In this document: in pieces, positions 10,641 to 22,080 of the stretch | Layout: each line of letters starts with the position of its first letter | Numbering within the stretch: the stretch's first letter is position 1 | From: Trichobilharzia szidati | Taxonomy: Eukaryota > Platyhelminthes > Trematoda > Strigeidida > Schistosomatidae | Direction of reading: 5' to 3' | Length of the DNA: 64,000 bases | Assembly: GCA_944472155.2 (NCBI GenBank) | Contig: OX235279.1 | Location: forward strand, 151,922,199-151,986,198 | Program-made: the position numbers and the translations under genes | Notes under the pieces: generated by a model | The model's database searches: none | What the model was told of the DNA's origin: nothing | What the model saw: only the letters and a program-made list of their open reading frames with translations

Positions 10641-11832
10641 GGGTTACCTGGCTAATATCCACGACATCGGACGTCCTACTTCGAAAATCAATAATACGTA
10701 CGTTCCTCTACACATACTAATACCTTATCTCACCATTCCTTCATTTTCTCCACAGATGTCCCTCTTTTATTTTATCAGCCTATTGATTCCGTCTTTACAA
10801 CATGTATTTAATATGCGTCTGTAGGCTTATTCCAGAGGAATATCTTGATTCTACAACGACATAACGAGAGCAGTAACTATCCATAAGAAGTTGAGTTTTC
10901 TAGTAACGCACTTGCATCTTGTATAATTACGCATCAAAGAGAACTAGAATAGTTTCATGTATGATTTGCATCACTAAAATGGAAGAAACAAGAATAAAGT
11001 GTCTCATGAGGACTTCGTCATCCGCTGATATCAGCTGGAAAACAAGAAGTGTTGCATATCAGCCTCATCCTAGCTTAAGACTCCGGCTGAGTGCAACCGA
11101 GATCTTACGAGAAATCTAACGTATGACTGTCGGTTTAGGAGGATAGTCTGTTGTCATCTACCCGCTGGGTCGAAATTAAATCCAGATATTCTGAAACTCA
11201 TTATTTCTCCTAAGTATTACGTAAACTAGAGTTAAGTCCTGTTGGTATTACCTAGCTGTTTAGATTGTATTCTGGCGAGATTCATATTGGTTGCATTCTA
11301 TACAATTAAAGAGAGAGTATAATGAAGAGAATTCTGAATTGTAGAATACTCAAGTTGCGTTGGTATTGAACTCAGAAGTACTCATTTCAGTTGACTATCA
11401 CTTATACGAGTATAGATTCTGTTCACAGTACAAACAGTTTACAATGCAAACTAAAACTAGGAAAATTTTTAGTGGATCGTCCTGTCTAACATCTAAATTT
11501 AAAATAGCACCAGCGCATCTTAAATGAACAGCTTTACTCTTTAGATTACGTAGAATTGTGTGAATATATCATTTCCATTCGATTTTAAGTTTGTTCGAGA
11601 TTGTTAAGTGCTGAAAAACCTTCCAATCGAAAATATACTGTTGCAGGAAGGACTTCAATCACTATTCGTTCACATGTTAATAATTCGCATGTTAGCCACT
11701 AATATAACTATAAATCTGTAACTAACACAAAGAGTACGAGTTAACCTTGTGGAAATAATACAATGATACAACAATAATAATTTATTAAATCAGTTATATT
11801 TATACAGTAATAATAAAACACCGGGTAAGTTT
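10641..11832. other. Arm end and DR1 downstream region
   Basis: From 10641 to 11243 the sequence mirrors 14262-14868, including a 66-codon frame (10919-11119) open in both arms but of no known family. From 11244 to 11832 it is unique loop DNA downstream of DR1. A poly(A) signal for DR1, AATAAA on the minus strand, lies at 11781-11786, about 47 bases past the stop codon. Confidence 0.6.
11781..11786 (-). terminator. DR1 poly(A) signal
   Basis: Canonical AATAAA on the minus strand, about 47 bases after the TAA stop of DR1, within unique loop sequence. Confidence 0.6.
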
Positions 11833-13960
11833 TTATTCATCGTAGTTATCATCATCGCCTATGACTGCGGACCCTAGAATACGTCCAGACCCAGTAGCCG
11901 TGGGTAAAGTAGACGATTCATTCGTTGTAACGCCTCTAGAATTAACATCTGAACAGTTGGGAGTCTGCGACGGTCCTGTCACGTAGTTGCCAAAATCTAA
12001 TGCGGCATAATTTGAAGCTGCTAATAAATCTCCCCTGTCCAGACGTTCGCCAATGAAGTCAGCCCTAGCCTTCAGAGGAGACGGAAATTACTGAATAATA
12101 AATCATTTGACCAAATGAAACAACACAAATCACATGATTATGAACTCTTTAGCAAGTAACGAAATTAGTGACATTTCTAAATCCTACATCTATTTGAAGA
12201 CTGAGAAGAGCAGACTACAGTAATGTTGATTAGAACTATACCAACCAGAATCTCTTATGCTGAGACTCAGATCTATCAGTGGCTCGCAATCTTTACATGC
12301 GATGTTTGACTTAAATGGACGAAGTGTCTACGAGCAGTCTATTTTCGAATAGAGTCAAAAATGAAATTCAAATTAGCATTTTACCCAGCTTGATATGCAC
12401 ATCGCTTACGTTAGATTTCTTGATCCTCAGGTTTATAGATAATAGAAAACATTTATTTCCCGATACGAATTTAAAACAAGCAATAAAGGTTAATAAAGCA
12501 GGATTTAATGAATTCATCAAATTTCTTTATAGATAATAATTTCTTACTAGCTAGAGTGAAAACAGATCTGACAATTTACAAAATGAGGTATAAATTGACA
12601 AGCTTCCTAAATACTGTATATTCTAAAACCTTTTTAGAATCTACTTATATCATGTGGAAACTTTAACAAATGCACTGCTGTAACACTAGTCAGATTTTAT
12701 TACAATCTGTCAGAGTAAAACAATACACAAAAAGACGTAAATCCAAGCTGTTGACTTTCACAACAGCACAAAAGACTGCAGTACCGGGAATGTTGTCATA
12801 ATCAATCAAAAACGAGCATGACATATAGAAATAACAATTTATTACTCAGACAAATACCTTGTATCTTTTCTTTTGAAACTTAAATACATGGATTCAACAC
12901 GAATCTATGAAGACAGCTGGAAGTCTTGTTTAGTTCAGTAGCTTGTTTTAGTAGTGAAAACTGGACTGTGTCACACTAATACGAAAATCTTTCATAAACA
13001 TATTTACTTACGTGTGAACCCTGAAAGGTTCACAGGAGACACGTCTAATCACATATCTTAATAATACCTAATTACATCATTTAATCAACAGACTTTTGTG
13101 TCTACCAGTCTATTATTATTTTACTGTAAGAGTGAAGACAACTGGGAAATTAACAGCGCTCCTATTAACCATAGGGTGTCATAAACACATGCCAATCTAG
13201 TCTGAACACAAGCTAGACACGAAAATTCACATTTATACAAGAGACTATTTTAAAACCACTAGGTTTAATATTTCAGAGGGTGAAGTGATATTACCTAGCA
13301 GAAGCACTAAAGAAATACAAATTTACAGTACCCATAGGAGTATGAGAGGAAATTATGCAATAAATTTTATGGACCATAAAACCATTTTAGAAACTCAAGT
13401 AAACAAGACCATATTTGACAAGGCATTTAACAAACATATAAGGATAACAACTGTAAAATATGATAACTTACCTGCTCGAATATCTCCTGCTGTTCTTTCG
13501 CCAGCCTTTCCAGTTCCTCACTATCCTGATGCTTGAATCTGTAACTGGCGCTGAGCATTTTGCGACCTTTTATTTCTTCCTTCGCTTCCTGGCATGCAAG
13601 TTCGACGTGTTCTTTGTATGAGGATAAGTTCATTGCATCCAAACCTGAAGTATAAAGTTAAATTTCAAGATAATCATATACCCTCAAGTATATGTTGTGG
13701 GCTGATCGTTTTCTTGTTAGCTTTAGAACATGCTATATTTGCTTCAGTGGCTAATTTGTGAATAAAAACGTGACAACAATTGAGGAGAAGGTCACGGGTT
13801 TCAGTAGTTAACCGCGCATCGGGAACTATTTCTTTCACGAACTTATTAAGAGACGCGCGTGGTATGGAGACTTCATCTTCATCTTTTGAAGGGAAATCGT
13901 CATCATCCGAATGGGCTTTACTACTGTAACTCTGTGAGTTTCACACAACTTACGGCTCAT
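11833..13960 (-). CDS. DR1: DR1 / NC2-beta, TBP-binding transcription repressor
   Basis: NC2-beta pairs with NC2-alpha (DRAP1) through a histone fold and binds TBP on promoters, blocking TFIIA/TFIIB entry. Coding exons, read on the minus strand, are 13960-13954, 13915-13682, 13644-13472 and 12069-11833, giving 216 residues (human DR1 has 176). Visible blocks are IPRASLNKFVKEIVPDARL, LLLNCCHVFIHKLATEAN and KKTISPQHILEGLDAMNL, the histone fold from about residue 19 to 90, then an EELERLAKEQQEIFEQAR helix. The tail is longer than the human one and ends acidic (DDDNYDE). Introns are 38, 37 and 1402 bases. The first exon is uncertain: frame allows either a seven-base ATG exon with an unusual AAAG acceptor, or a spliced-leader start. 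The gene sits alone in the loop of the giant inverted repeat. Confidence 0.95.
13645..13681 (-). other. DR1 37-base micro-intron
   Basis: Donor GAGG|GTATATG and acceptor ACTTCAG|GTTTGG bracket 37 bases. Splicing is phase 1 and joins HILE to GLDAMNL exactly as in the NC2-beta family. The retained sequence would hit an in-frame TGA, so removal is required. Confidence 0.9.
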
Positions 13961-14261
13961 ATTGATTGGTCAGTTTAAGATGACCGGGGTAGACAAATAG
14001 TTAACCTCTAGAAGAAAAGTGTGGTAAAAGATATATGTCTATCCAAAATGAAAACAGTATTTCTTACATGTTCCGTAACCTTTGGTGAACTTCCTCTTCC
14101 CCATTTAATTGCTGTAGCAGGAAGATTTTCTGAAGATAAGCTTTTCTTGTTTCCGTCAAAGGCAGAAGAGAGATACAGCATATTCTCAATGGTTAAGTTT
14201 TATTGGACACTATAGTGGTGTGTAATTACACACAAATAATTTCTACAATATACCGTTAAAA
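13961..14261. promoter_or_regulatory. DR1 upstream region
   Basis: About 300 bases separate the DR1 start from the right palindrome arm. I see no clear TATA box at a convincing distance. A 64-codon frame on the plus strand (14021-14215) has no recognised family. Any DR1 promoter elements must lie here or inside the duplicated arm. Confidence 0.35.
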
Positions 14262-14873
14262 CCGACAGGACTTAACTCTAGTTTACATAATACTTAGGAG
14301 TAATAATGAGTTTCAGAATATCTGGATTTAATTTCGACCCAGCGGATAGATGACAACAGACTATCCTCCTAAACCGACAGTCATGCGTCAGATTTCTCGT
14401 AAGATCTCGGTTGCACTCAGCCGGAGTCTTAAGCTAGGATGAGGCTGATATGCAACACTTCTTGTTTTCCAGCTGATATCAGCGGATGACGAAGTCCTCA
14501 TGAGACACTTTATTCTTGTTTCTTCCATTTTAGTGATGCAAATCATACATGAAACTATTCCAGTTCTCTTTGATGCGTAATTATACAAGATGCAAGTGCG
14601 TTACTAGAAAACTCAACTTCTTATGGATAGTTACTGCTCTCGTTATGTCGTTGTAGAATCAAGATATTCCTCTGGAATAAGCCTACAGACGCATATTAAA
14701 TACATGTTGTAAAGACGGAATCAATAGGCTGATAAAATAAAAGAGGGACATCTGTAGAGAAAATGAAGGAATGGTAAGATAAGGAAATAGTATGTGTAGA
14801 AGAACGCAAGTATGATTGATTTTCGAAGTAGGACGTCCGATGTCGTGGATATTAGCCAGGTAACCCATATAAC

Positions 14874-15170
14874 TTAAACTAGTTCAGTGAACTTCATAAT
14901 GAAGCTGACTGATTGCAAGATAGAACTGTACACAAAAGCGTGACGGTACGAGTTGCCACTCTCCATGTGGCCCATACAAAAGAGATTCATAGGAACGATA
15001 ATAAGCAGAAATGTGAAGGAGAAAGGATGGTAACATGGGGAAATGACGGGTTTTAGTGGATATGTCAGATCACAAAGAGTGAATAAATCTGCGCCATTGA
15101 GCCATATCATCAATTGTCTCCAGTCTCTGGTTCTTGGAATCCCGAAGACCCTAAACAAACTATCTACACC
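14874..15170 (-). mobile_element. RTE-A LINE 3' fragment in right arm
   Basis: Mirror of 10335-10640 with the same C-terminal and 3' UTR blocks. Its presence in both arms dates the insertion before the duplication. Confidence 0.7.
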
Positions 15171-15940
15171 TCCCTAGGTGGTTCAAACTAACTGGCAAAC
15201 ATTTCAGGAACTGATGCCAAGTTTCGGTTTCAGCGTAATCGGGACGTGTTATCGTAACTGCCTTCATGTTATCTATGATTCAGCCTATTCTTCGTTTCCG
15301 CTTAACATTATTCACGTATTTAGATGTTCGTTAGGTTGACGACAAAAACAGTTGTTGGACTACCTTACCATAAATCTATAAGCTGGTTCAATGACACTGA
15401 ATGCTTGCCCTAACATTACTCATCGTGCTTTATTTATCGAGAGCAACTTCCTCCGATGTTCTCATATTCACTGTCTTGGTATTGCTATTTTCGACAATTC
15501 ACCGAATATTTTGGAGCAAATAAGTATTTAACAAACTGAATAAGCATAAGTTGCAGTTTTCGTAGCGTGAATTTATAATTTCATGTGACGAACGTGGTTA
15601 TACTGCTAATAAGGTTGGGTACTCCAGAGACATAGACAATTTCTTGCATTAGTCCTCATGAAAAATAAATGAGTAAGGTATCAATTAAGGTAGTGATTTA
15701 TTCGTACACTTCTTGTTGAATGTAGACAAAAAATCTTTGTTATAATAAAATTATTCCCTTGAAATATACTGTTTTGAAAATATCTAGGTAAAACAAAAGT
15801 TACAGAACACATTGTCCACGAAGTCACTTATAACAAAACGTGAATAAAAGTAGAAATAACGAATGCATGCATTGAACTAGTTCTCTTAAAGAAAATGACC
15901 AATAAATATACCGGTGATAATAAAATCAGAATTAATCATA

Positions 15941-16604
15941 TCAGAAATATTCACAAGATTCATTGAGAATATATCGTTCTTTCACGCGCCAGTAGCTGCT
16001 TAACACATGTGTAAGTTTTGGAATTGTTGAGAATGTAGGTAACCGTTCCCATCTGATGGTTTGTAGATGTGTCGAGTTAGTGGCGACTGATGGTATGGTT
16101 GATGTGGAAAAATGGACTCGGTTCACAATAACAGGATCCGTTGGGAAAGCAAAATCAATTAATTCTAAACATTGATAAGTCACTCGAGGAATGAGAAAAT
16201 ATTACTGTTTGAAGGAGAGGATGGTGAGTGTTGTGATGTTACAGTTAGATTGTGAGAATGACTTATTTCTGCTTCTGAAGGAATATGTGCGTCTGTGTCT
16301 GAAGTAGCCCAGTTCCTCGAAGAAATTGACGGATTGTTATGGAGTGGAGTTTGATTCAGTGACGGTTCAATAGGATGCATAACCAGTGATAATGGGTTAG
16401 ACGGCCGTGTTGATTGTTGAACGAGTGTGATGCAGGGGAAATTCTTTGGGAAATACGGTTTCATATTCATGGGCGGAGGAGTGACCAATTCTGGAGCAGT
16501 GACGACGGGAGCGTGTTCGAATACATGTTTAGGGTGGAACGTTGGGAGATTACGTATTGGAAGGCATTGTCGGTTGAGCCGTGGACGACGATTAGTCTGG
16601 CTGA
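15941..16604 (-). CDS. Exon-like frame of unknown function
   Basis: On the minus strand, a pyrimidine-rich tract ending TTCCATTCAG at about 16605 is followed by an open frame to a TGA near 16180. It includes PRLNRQCLPIRNLPTFHPKH, VVTAPELVTPPPMNMKPYF and an S/T/N-rich tail ending NIFSFLE, about 140 codons. A second 80-codon frame (16183-15941, CLELIDFAFPTDPVIVNRV) overlaps its last bases in another frame, so a single frameshift would connect them. Composition looks disordered and I recognise no domain. The left-arm copy (8937-9548) is broken. It may be a terminal exon of a host gene caught in the duplication, or part of an old element. Confidence 0.35.
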
Positions 16605-17113
16605 ATGGAAAAGTTAAATTGAATACAACTATAATATTAATTGGAATGGAGTCATATCCTACACATTGTGTGTTAAAATTTAAACGAATTAAGGACGTTT
16701 GCCTATTTCCGATTGTGTCAAGAAAAAGGCTATTCGGAGCAGATCGGCTAATTTTGATGCAGAATACACCGATTTCGGTGCTATGTTTTGACCGTTTGTT
16801 CGGCGTTCTCCTGTTATCGCAACCCTCCTGACGAAACTTTTCCGATACTTTTCATTTTATCGCCATATTTGTGCATGACTGCTTGTGGGAAGCCACTTCC
16901 ATTTAGCCGCCTTTCGGCTTACATTAGCTCAGAGTCTCTTACATTTGATTGAACAGATGATATTTGATGGTGATGGTGTTTCCATGTTATAACTCGGTCT
17001 TCTGAGTGCCTTACGTATTTTACACTTTGGATACTTACCTAGAAGACAGAAGGAACTCCTAGTTTGAAGAAGGATGGAATGATTCACAATAATGATTCGT
17101 CGGTTTCGTCATT

Positions 17114-17777
17114 TTGCCTCTGATGGAACCTAAAGCCCATAGGATTGTGAAGCTTGAGGAAATCTTTAAAGGTGACTGTGGCATGACGGAAAATTTTAGG
17201 AATAAGTATTTCAGTGGGGATCCTCCCCCCACCTTTTTTCCTGCGGAAAGACTTCTCTATCTGAATCTACAATTCAGTGGAAACTCATCGACAGAAATAC
17301 TGAGAAACCGTCCGTCCCACTCATTGACCTCTGTTGTCAATCCACATCGTATACATAAACCCTCAACATAACCGCACAGCTTTGAGGTGAATTTGCGGAA
17401 AGAGATATCTTTGAGTAGTCGCGTGTACTTAATAACATTGAGGAAAACCTTTGCGGCTGAACATCGACTAGCTTTCTCTACAAAACCAGTGGTTAGTTTG
17501 GACTTGAAGAATAAGCTACCCTCATTAATGTGTATCTATCAGCACAACTGCTCCTGTGGAGCTAGGTATGTCAGCTGTATTCAGCGTTTGCTATCCAGAC
17601 GTCGTCGAACGCCTACCCTTATATTGTTTTATAAAAGAGAAAAAAGATCCCCCACAGCCTTGTCATGAACACCTGAACGAATCTAGACACCAAGCTAACC
17701 TGCTAACTAACTTTAAACTCATCTACAGAGTACGCGAGGATCTTGCTAAGGGAGTGCAAGTCTCGAACTCCACATAA
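17114..17777 (+). pseudogene. PLE GIY-YIG remnant, mirror copy
   Basis: The plus-strand frames give TFAAEHRLAFSTKPVV and CIYQHNCSCGARYVSCIQRL, the start of a GIY-YIG nuclease as in the PLEs elsewhere in the window. Frames change at about 17580-17620, and no full domain survives. It mirrors 7400-8022. Confidence 0.7.
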
Positions 17778-19454
17778 AGAAGTTTATTCAGTCATTGAAC
17801 CTGATCTGTCTTAACACCGAATACGTGATCTTTGTTTCGTCTTGTAATTTTCCCCTCTCCTTCATTAAATCCCTAACCGTTATTATCACCGTTGCTAACT
17901 TCAATCTCATTGAATTTTAGTTGATGCATAGGGGGATTTCATATCGGATGAAGCTAATCAAGAAATTATACCTGTAAGTGCTTGCAATTGTTTGTGTGCC
18001 AACGGAGCAGGATGATGAATTGGCATCACTGGTGTGTTTAACTAAAAACAATCGGTGATGATAGGAGGGTAATACTCATAATTGACGTCAATACACAGCA
18101 TACCAACTGGCAAGTGTAATGAATACCAATTTATTCACTGAGTTCATTTAGACTTGCGTAACTCATAAGTTTCAATGGCCACAAAACGATAATAGACACA
18201 CAAACTAACAGCAACATTCTGAAAATTCCTCACCGTGTCGAGAGTATTATTTGAGACAAAAGCGTTATCATCACCGAGTTTAATTACCAGTGAATATTCA
18301 ATATTCTCTGCCTATCGGTCTATTATTTGCTTAGTCATCATCACATCTGGAAAGACAGGCAAACTATACTCTCGTTGGTAACTCTCAGGGAGTGAAAACT
18401 GATATGATTCTATTTGTGAATGTCTGGCTGAAGAGTATCAGGTTCCATATCTCTATCACATGATTGGGTGAGTACAACCACCTTTCTATGCCACTGATGT
18501 GTATGCACCTTTAAAAATGTTTGACAGCACAAGGATATATAAATTTTATGCAATAAAATTCCATAAAAGTAAAAGAAAATGATTCCCTTGGTGAATAATT
18601 TTCAATGTAACAACTGCCTTAGACAATGGCGCATTGTGAACTCCATCAAAAACACAGAAGTTTGAATTATTCAGAAAACCGAAGAATCTTACAGTAATCT
18701 AACAAATCGCCAGCAAAACCGCTCTAACACTTAAAGTGACAACTGACTTATAGGAGATGGCAGTTCGGCTTATTAGCTCGACCAGTTGGCTTTCAGTCTG
18801 GGTAACTGGGTAGTCTTATCAGACCGTGCATAATATTTGCAGCTCATAGCGCGAAACTGTGACTGAGTTCTAACACAGTTACAAAGGTAGAAAACGCATC
18901 AGTCATTACAAAAGCAAGCAATTCAACAATAACACAAGAGTAGTGTCTGTTTATTTTATTTGTTTGATCATTTGATATCCCAAGACTTCTTCCTGTTGCA
19001 AAGGCCTAGCATATCCCGATGGTAGATCTCGTCTGGAAATGTCAATTACATTTATTTCAGAAAAACGTATTATTATTAGTATTATCAACAGATATTTTAA
19101 CGCATAGATGAATTTTTCATTCACGCATCAGCGTAGTCAACTTGTCCATCAATGATGAATTATCGTCATCATTATTTATCACATTAGCAGGCGCGTTGCA
19201 TTTTTTTGCCTAACTATTGCAACCTAAAGTAATTCCCCAAAAGAAGGAGAAGACGAAGGAAAGGCAGAAACTCTGATTATCGAATAATGATTTCGTTTTA
19301 CATGATGCAAGTTAATCACAAAAATGTAATTGTTTCTAAGTATGCGTAAATTAAAAGCACAAATGTTATCATAAATATAACACATTTTAACGTTATAAGA
19401 TGTAGTAGTAGACATTGCTTTTTGTTACTATATATAGATAAACAGTACATAAAA
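17778..19454. repeat. Right-arm DNA, no gene seen
   Basis: Mirrors 5680-7399. I see no conserved frame and no recognisable element. Confidence 0.5.
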
Positions 19455-20582
19455 TAGAAAATAAACCAAGAACAGAATCAATGAAATTAGTCAATCGGCG
19501 ACAACAAAAGTCTACGCATTATGCACCGATATACAAAATAATGTGCTGTGAGGCTATGTGATGCAGTCTTTTTATTCATCGTTTACCAGAAATTTACATA
19601 TGCATATATAGACAGATGCAAGTCTAGCATTCATTAAATATGAACAGGCAGTTTGGAAATATAAGTCAAGATCCCGAAAATGCATCAAGGGAAGGAAAGA
19701 GGATAATTCAGTGGTGGGTAGGCAGTGAAATATCAGATAAAGGTTGAATATATCTCCTGAGTTGTGAGTGCTATTATCGGGTGGTTTGAATTGATATGGC
19801 ACCATGAGCTGAGTCGAACCGGGCACACTACCGACAGATTCGACCACAAAACTAGCGTAACGGCATTCCGGACAACACGCACTACTTGTTGATTTGAGTG
19901 GTATGCATGTACTCGTCTCAATCAATTGGTAGTATGTACTTTTATGAAAATACGCTCGCTTACTTGATTACCGCATATGTTATCAAGTAGAGGTTCGAGG
20001 TAATCAGCAGGAAGTCTTGGACCTAGGTTTTCACCTTGTTAACACTCTTTAGCAAGGTGTATCTGCTATCTTGAACGGCTGCTTGTCTCTTCTACTGAAT
20101 GAAGAATAATCTTTTCAATTCATTCTCTCTATTTTCTTACAGTTATAAAATAGAATATGCTATGATTACAATAATGGTCAGTTGTGTGGTGGAGACGTTA
20201 TAGAGTAGATACAATATAACCTCCACTAGGCCATTTATTGGCAGAAATGTAGCGACACTTAAAAATGACCCGTTGGAAAATGAAATAGTGAAAACAGAAC
20301 TATACTGTAGTTTCATGATTGTTACTTATGTAGTCTACAATAAATGTTTAAGTAATGATTCGATTTTGAACCACTTCAGTAGCGCTCACCAAGAGATTCA
20401 TCTCACGTGCGAGAGAAGACATAATGACTGTGAACCTTCTTGACGCTTCACTAAGCAGAAGAGAATAGGAATCCCTTGAGAGGACTACACCCTCAAAACT
20501 AGAGATCAAAGCTTAGTATACACATTTCTGAAGCTTTTTCTGACAAAATATAGACCCAACTCGATGAGATGCTTAGAGAAAA

Positions 20583-20850
20583 CTAATAACCGGGAAAGTT
20601 TATAGAATACAATTTAGCTTTTAACAGCCGCAAGTATGAACTTATAACGTTGCAGGAAAAACACTTCTTTTTGGGGGTACACTTCAAAGGAGGTACTCCT
20701 ATCGGGATTATATGCCAACGTCTAACCAGAGCGGCAAAGAGGACTTTCTGTTCTGGACATTTGCTTCTATATCTCAGTAGCAGTTTCGCGTTCGGTTGTA
20801 GATGGCTCGGTGACTTCGAAATGCATAGCACAGGTGAGTATAATTCATAA
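20583..20850. other. Unassigned frame at arm end
   Basis: An 82-codon minus frame (KLLLRYRSKCPEQKVLF...) and a plus frame overlap here. The mirror copy at 1-180 has stops in both frames. I do not recognise a product and regard coding as unlikely. Confidence 0.2.
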
Positions 20851-21785
20851 TACTACTTCCGGTCGTGTATCTGTAATTTAATCAAGGCAATACCTGTTCA
20901 CGTGACCACTACGCGTTCCTTCATCTCCTTTTATCACATATGGTAGTGGTCACAAATGTGAATCGCTCCAATCTGTAGGACAGCAACATGCATACCCGTT
21001 GGGCCCTACAGAAATTCGTGAGGCATCTTACAGGTCAGCTTGTTCTATGGCTTCTAATTTTCCAGATCTTTGAATTCACTCCTCACCTAAATTTCACTTA
21101 CCTACCTCACAATTTTCTTTTTATTTAGGCACTATGATACTCTTTCTGATCTTAACTGCCTAGGCCTTTATCGAATCTGAAACTTGCTCTTTATTCATAT
21201 TTGTTGCTTGCCCAAAGTCTGGTTGCTTTGATTAAAAACACAACGACACCAATCTTTTGAATAAAGCTATATCTTCATCGACAACATCATGGTCTCCGTG
21301 CTTAGACCATTATGGTTAGCATTAAACATTGCAAATATATACTATCATTTCAAGTACTATATAGCTTCTTCTCCATGTATTTATCTTGTAAATATACTTT
21401 CAATAATGTATAATTGATAACTGCATTTTATACCATTTTGCAGCTGCGCAGAATTTTCTCCCCTTCCTGAAATAGCGTTCAATCACGTGAGGGCGTAGCA
21501 CCTACCCAAATATACGCTGTTCACTGGTTGAACATAACTATCAACAGGAAACGGAACGAAGTTTGGCTTGTCGCCCAAATTTCATGGTGAAGGGTTTACA
21601 GTTTAATATTTATAACAACCTGTTCTGATTGCTTGTACAATAATCGGACAATTCAAACTTTTGAAAAAGTATTAAATTATGATACTTCAGGATTGTAATT
21701 TATAACATTACTAATCGTGCCTGTAAAAATGACATGCATTTCTTGTAAACTTACTAGTTTATACGAAATATAAATTAGTATTATT
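20851..21785. other. Intergenic, nothing recognised
   Basis: AT-rich sequence with only short open frames. I see no element ends, RNA gene or exon with convincing splice sites. Confidence 0.5.
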
Positions 21786-21789
21786 ATTA

Positions 21790-22080
21790 TGGACAATCTG
21801 GAATGAACTACCTAGGAGAATAAGTAGAGTAACTTGTCATTAACTCAGAAATTAAGGACTGTCTATCTCTTGAGAATCTATTCGAGCAAACTTCGAAATT
21901 GTTTTGATGCTGAATATACATTCTCTGCTCAGCTCGTGTCATTTGGAATAGACTACCAGCTGATGAGCGCGATGCAAATACACTCACAGTGTTCATCTCC
22001 TCAGTCACCAGACTGCTCAAAGATGACAATGCACTTCTGCGTCTGAATCCTACACCCACTTTTTCACCCTACATAGATAT
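21790..22080 (+). mobile_element. LINE RT C-terminal fragment
   Basis: The plus strand reads LLRIYSSKLRNCFDAEYTFS, then RVIWNRLPADERDANTLTV and FISSVTRLLKDDNALLRLN before a stop. The IWNRLP block is typical of the C-terminal end of CR1/Jockey superfamily ORF2 proteins. A frame change lies between the two blocks. It is a 5' truncated remnant with no RT core. Confidence 0.65.

Larger units (their letters stand above)
1..11243. repeat. Left arm of giant inverted repeat
   Basis: This stretch is the reverse complement of 14262-20765. The match is visible along its length: the first 60 bases mirror about 20705-20765, the short frame at 10919-11119 mirrors 14388-14588, 9306-9548 mirrors 15941-16183, and 7021-7230 mirrors 17920-18130 with only a few mismatches. 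The arm starts at or before the first base of the window, so its outer end is not seen. It is about 4.7 kb longer than its partner, almost all explained by insertions at 773-1675, 2231-5612 and 8026-8252. The inner end is near 11243, about 590 bases past the DR1 stop codon. Confidence 0.93.
14262..20765. repeat. Right arm of giant inverted repeat
   Basis: Reverse complement of the left arm 1-11243 without that arm's three insertions. It supplies the uninterrupted version of each insertion site: 19455-19521 for the 3.4 kb block, about 19990-20005 for the 0.9 kb block, and about 17105-17120 for the SINE. By eye the arms differ by roughly one to a few bases per hundred in the better blocks, with small indels elsewhere. 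The outer limit could run past 20765, because the left arm is cut by the window start. Confidence 0.93.

Noticed and set aside
14021..14215. Gene divergent from DR1
   Set aside because: The 64-codon frame has no recognised domain and no splice signals; support is too weak.
16427..16831. 134-codon plus-strand frame
   Set aside because: It is antisense to the acceptor-led frame at 15941-16604 and is broken in the left-arm copy.
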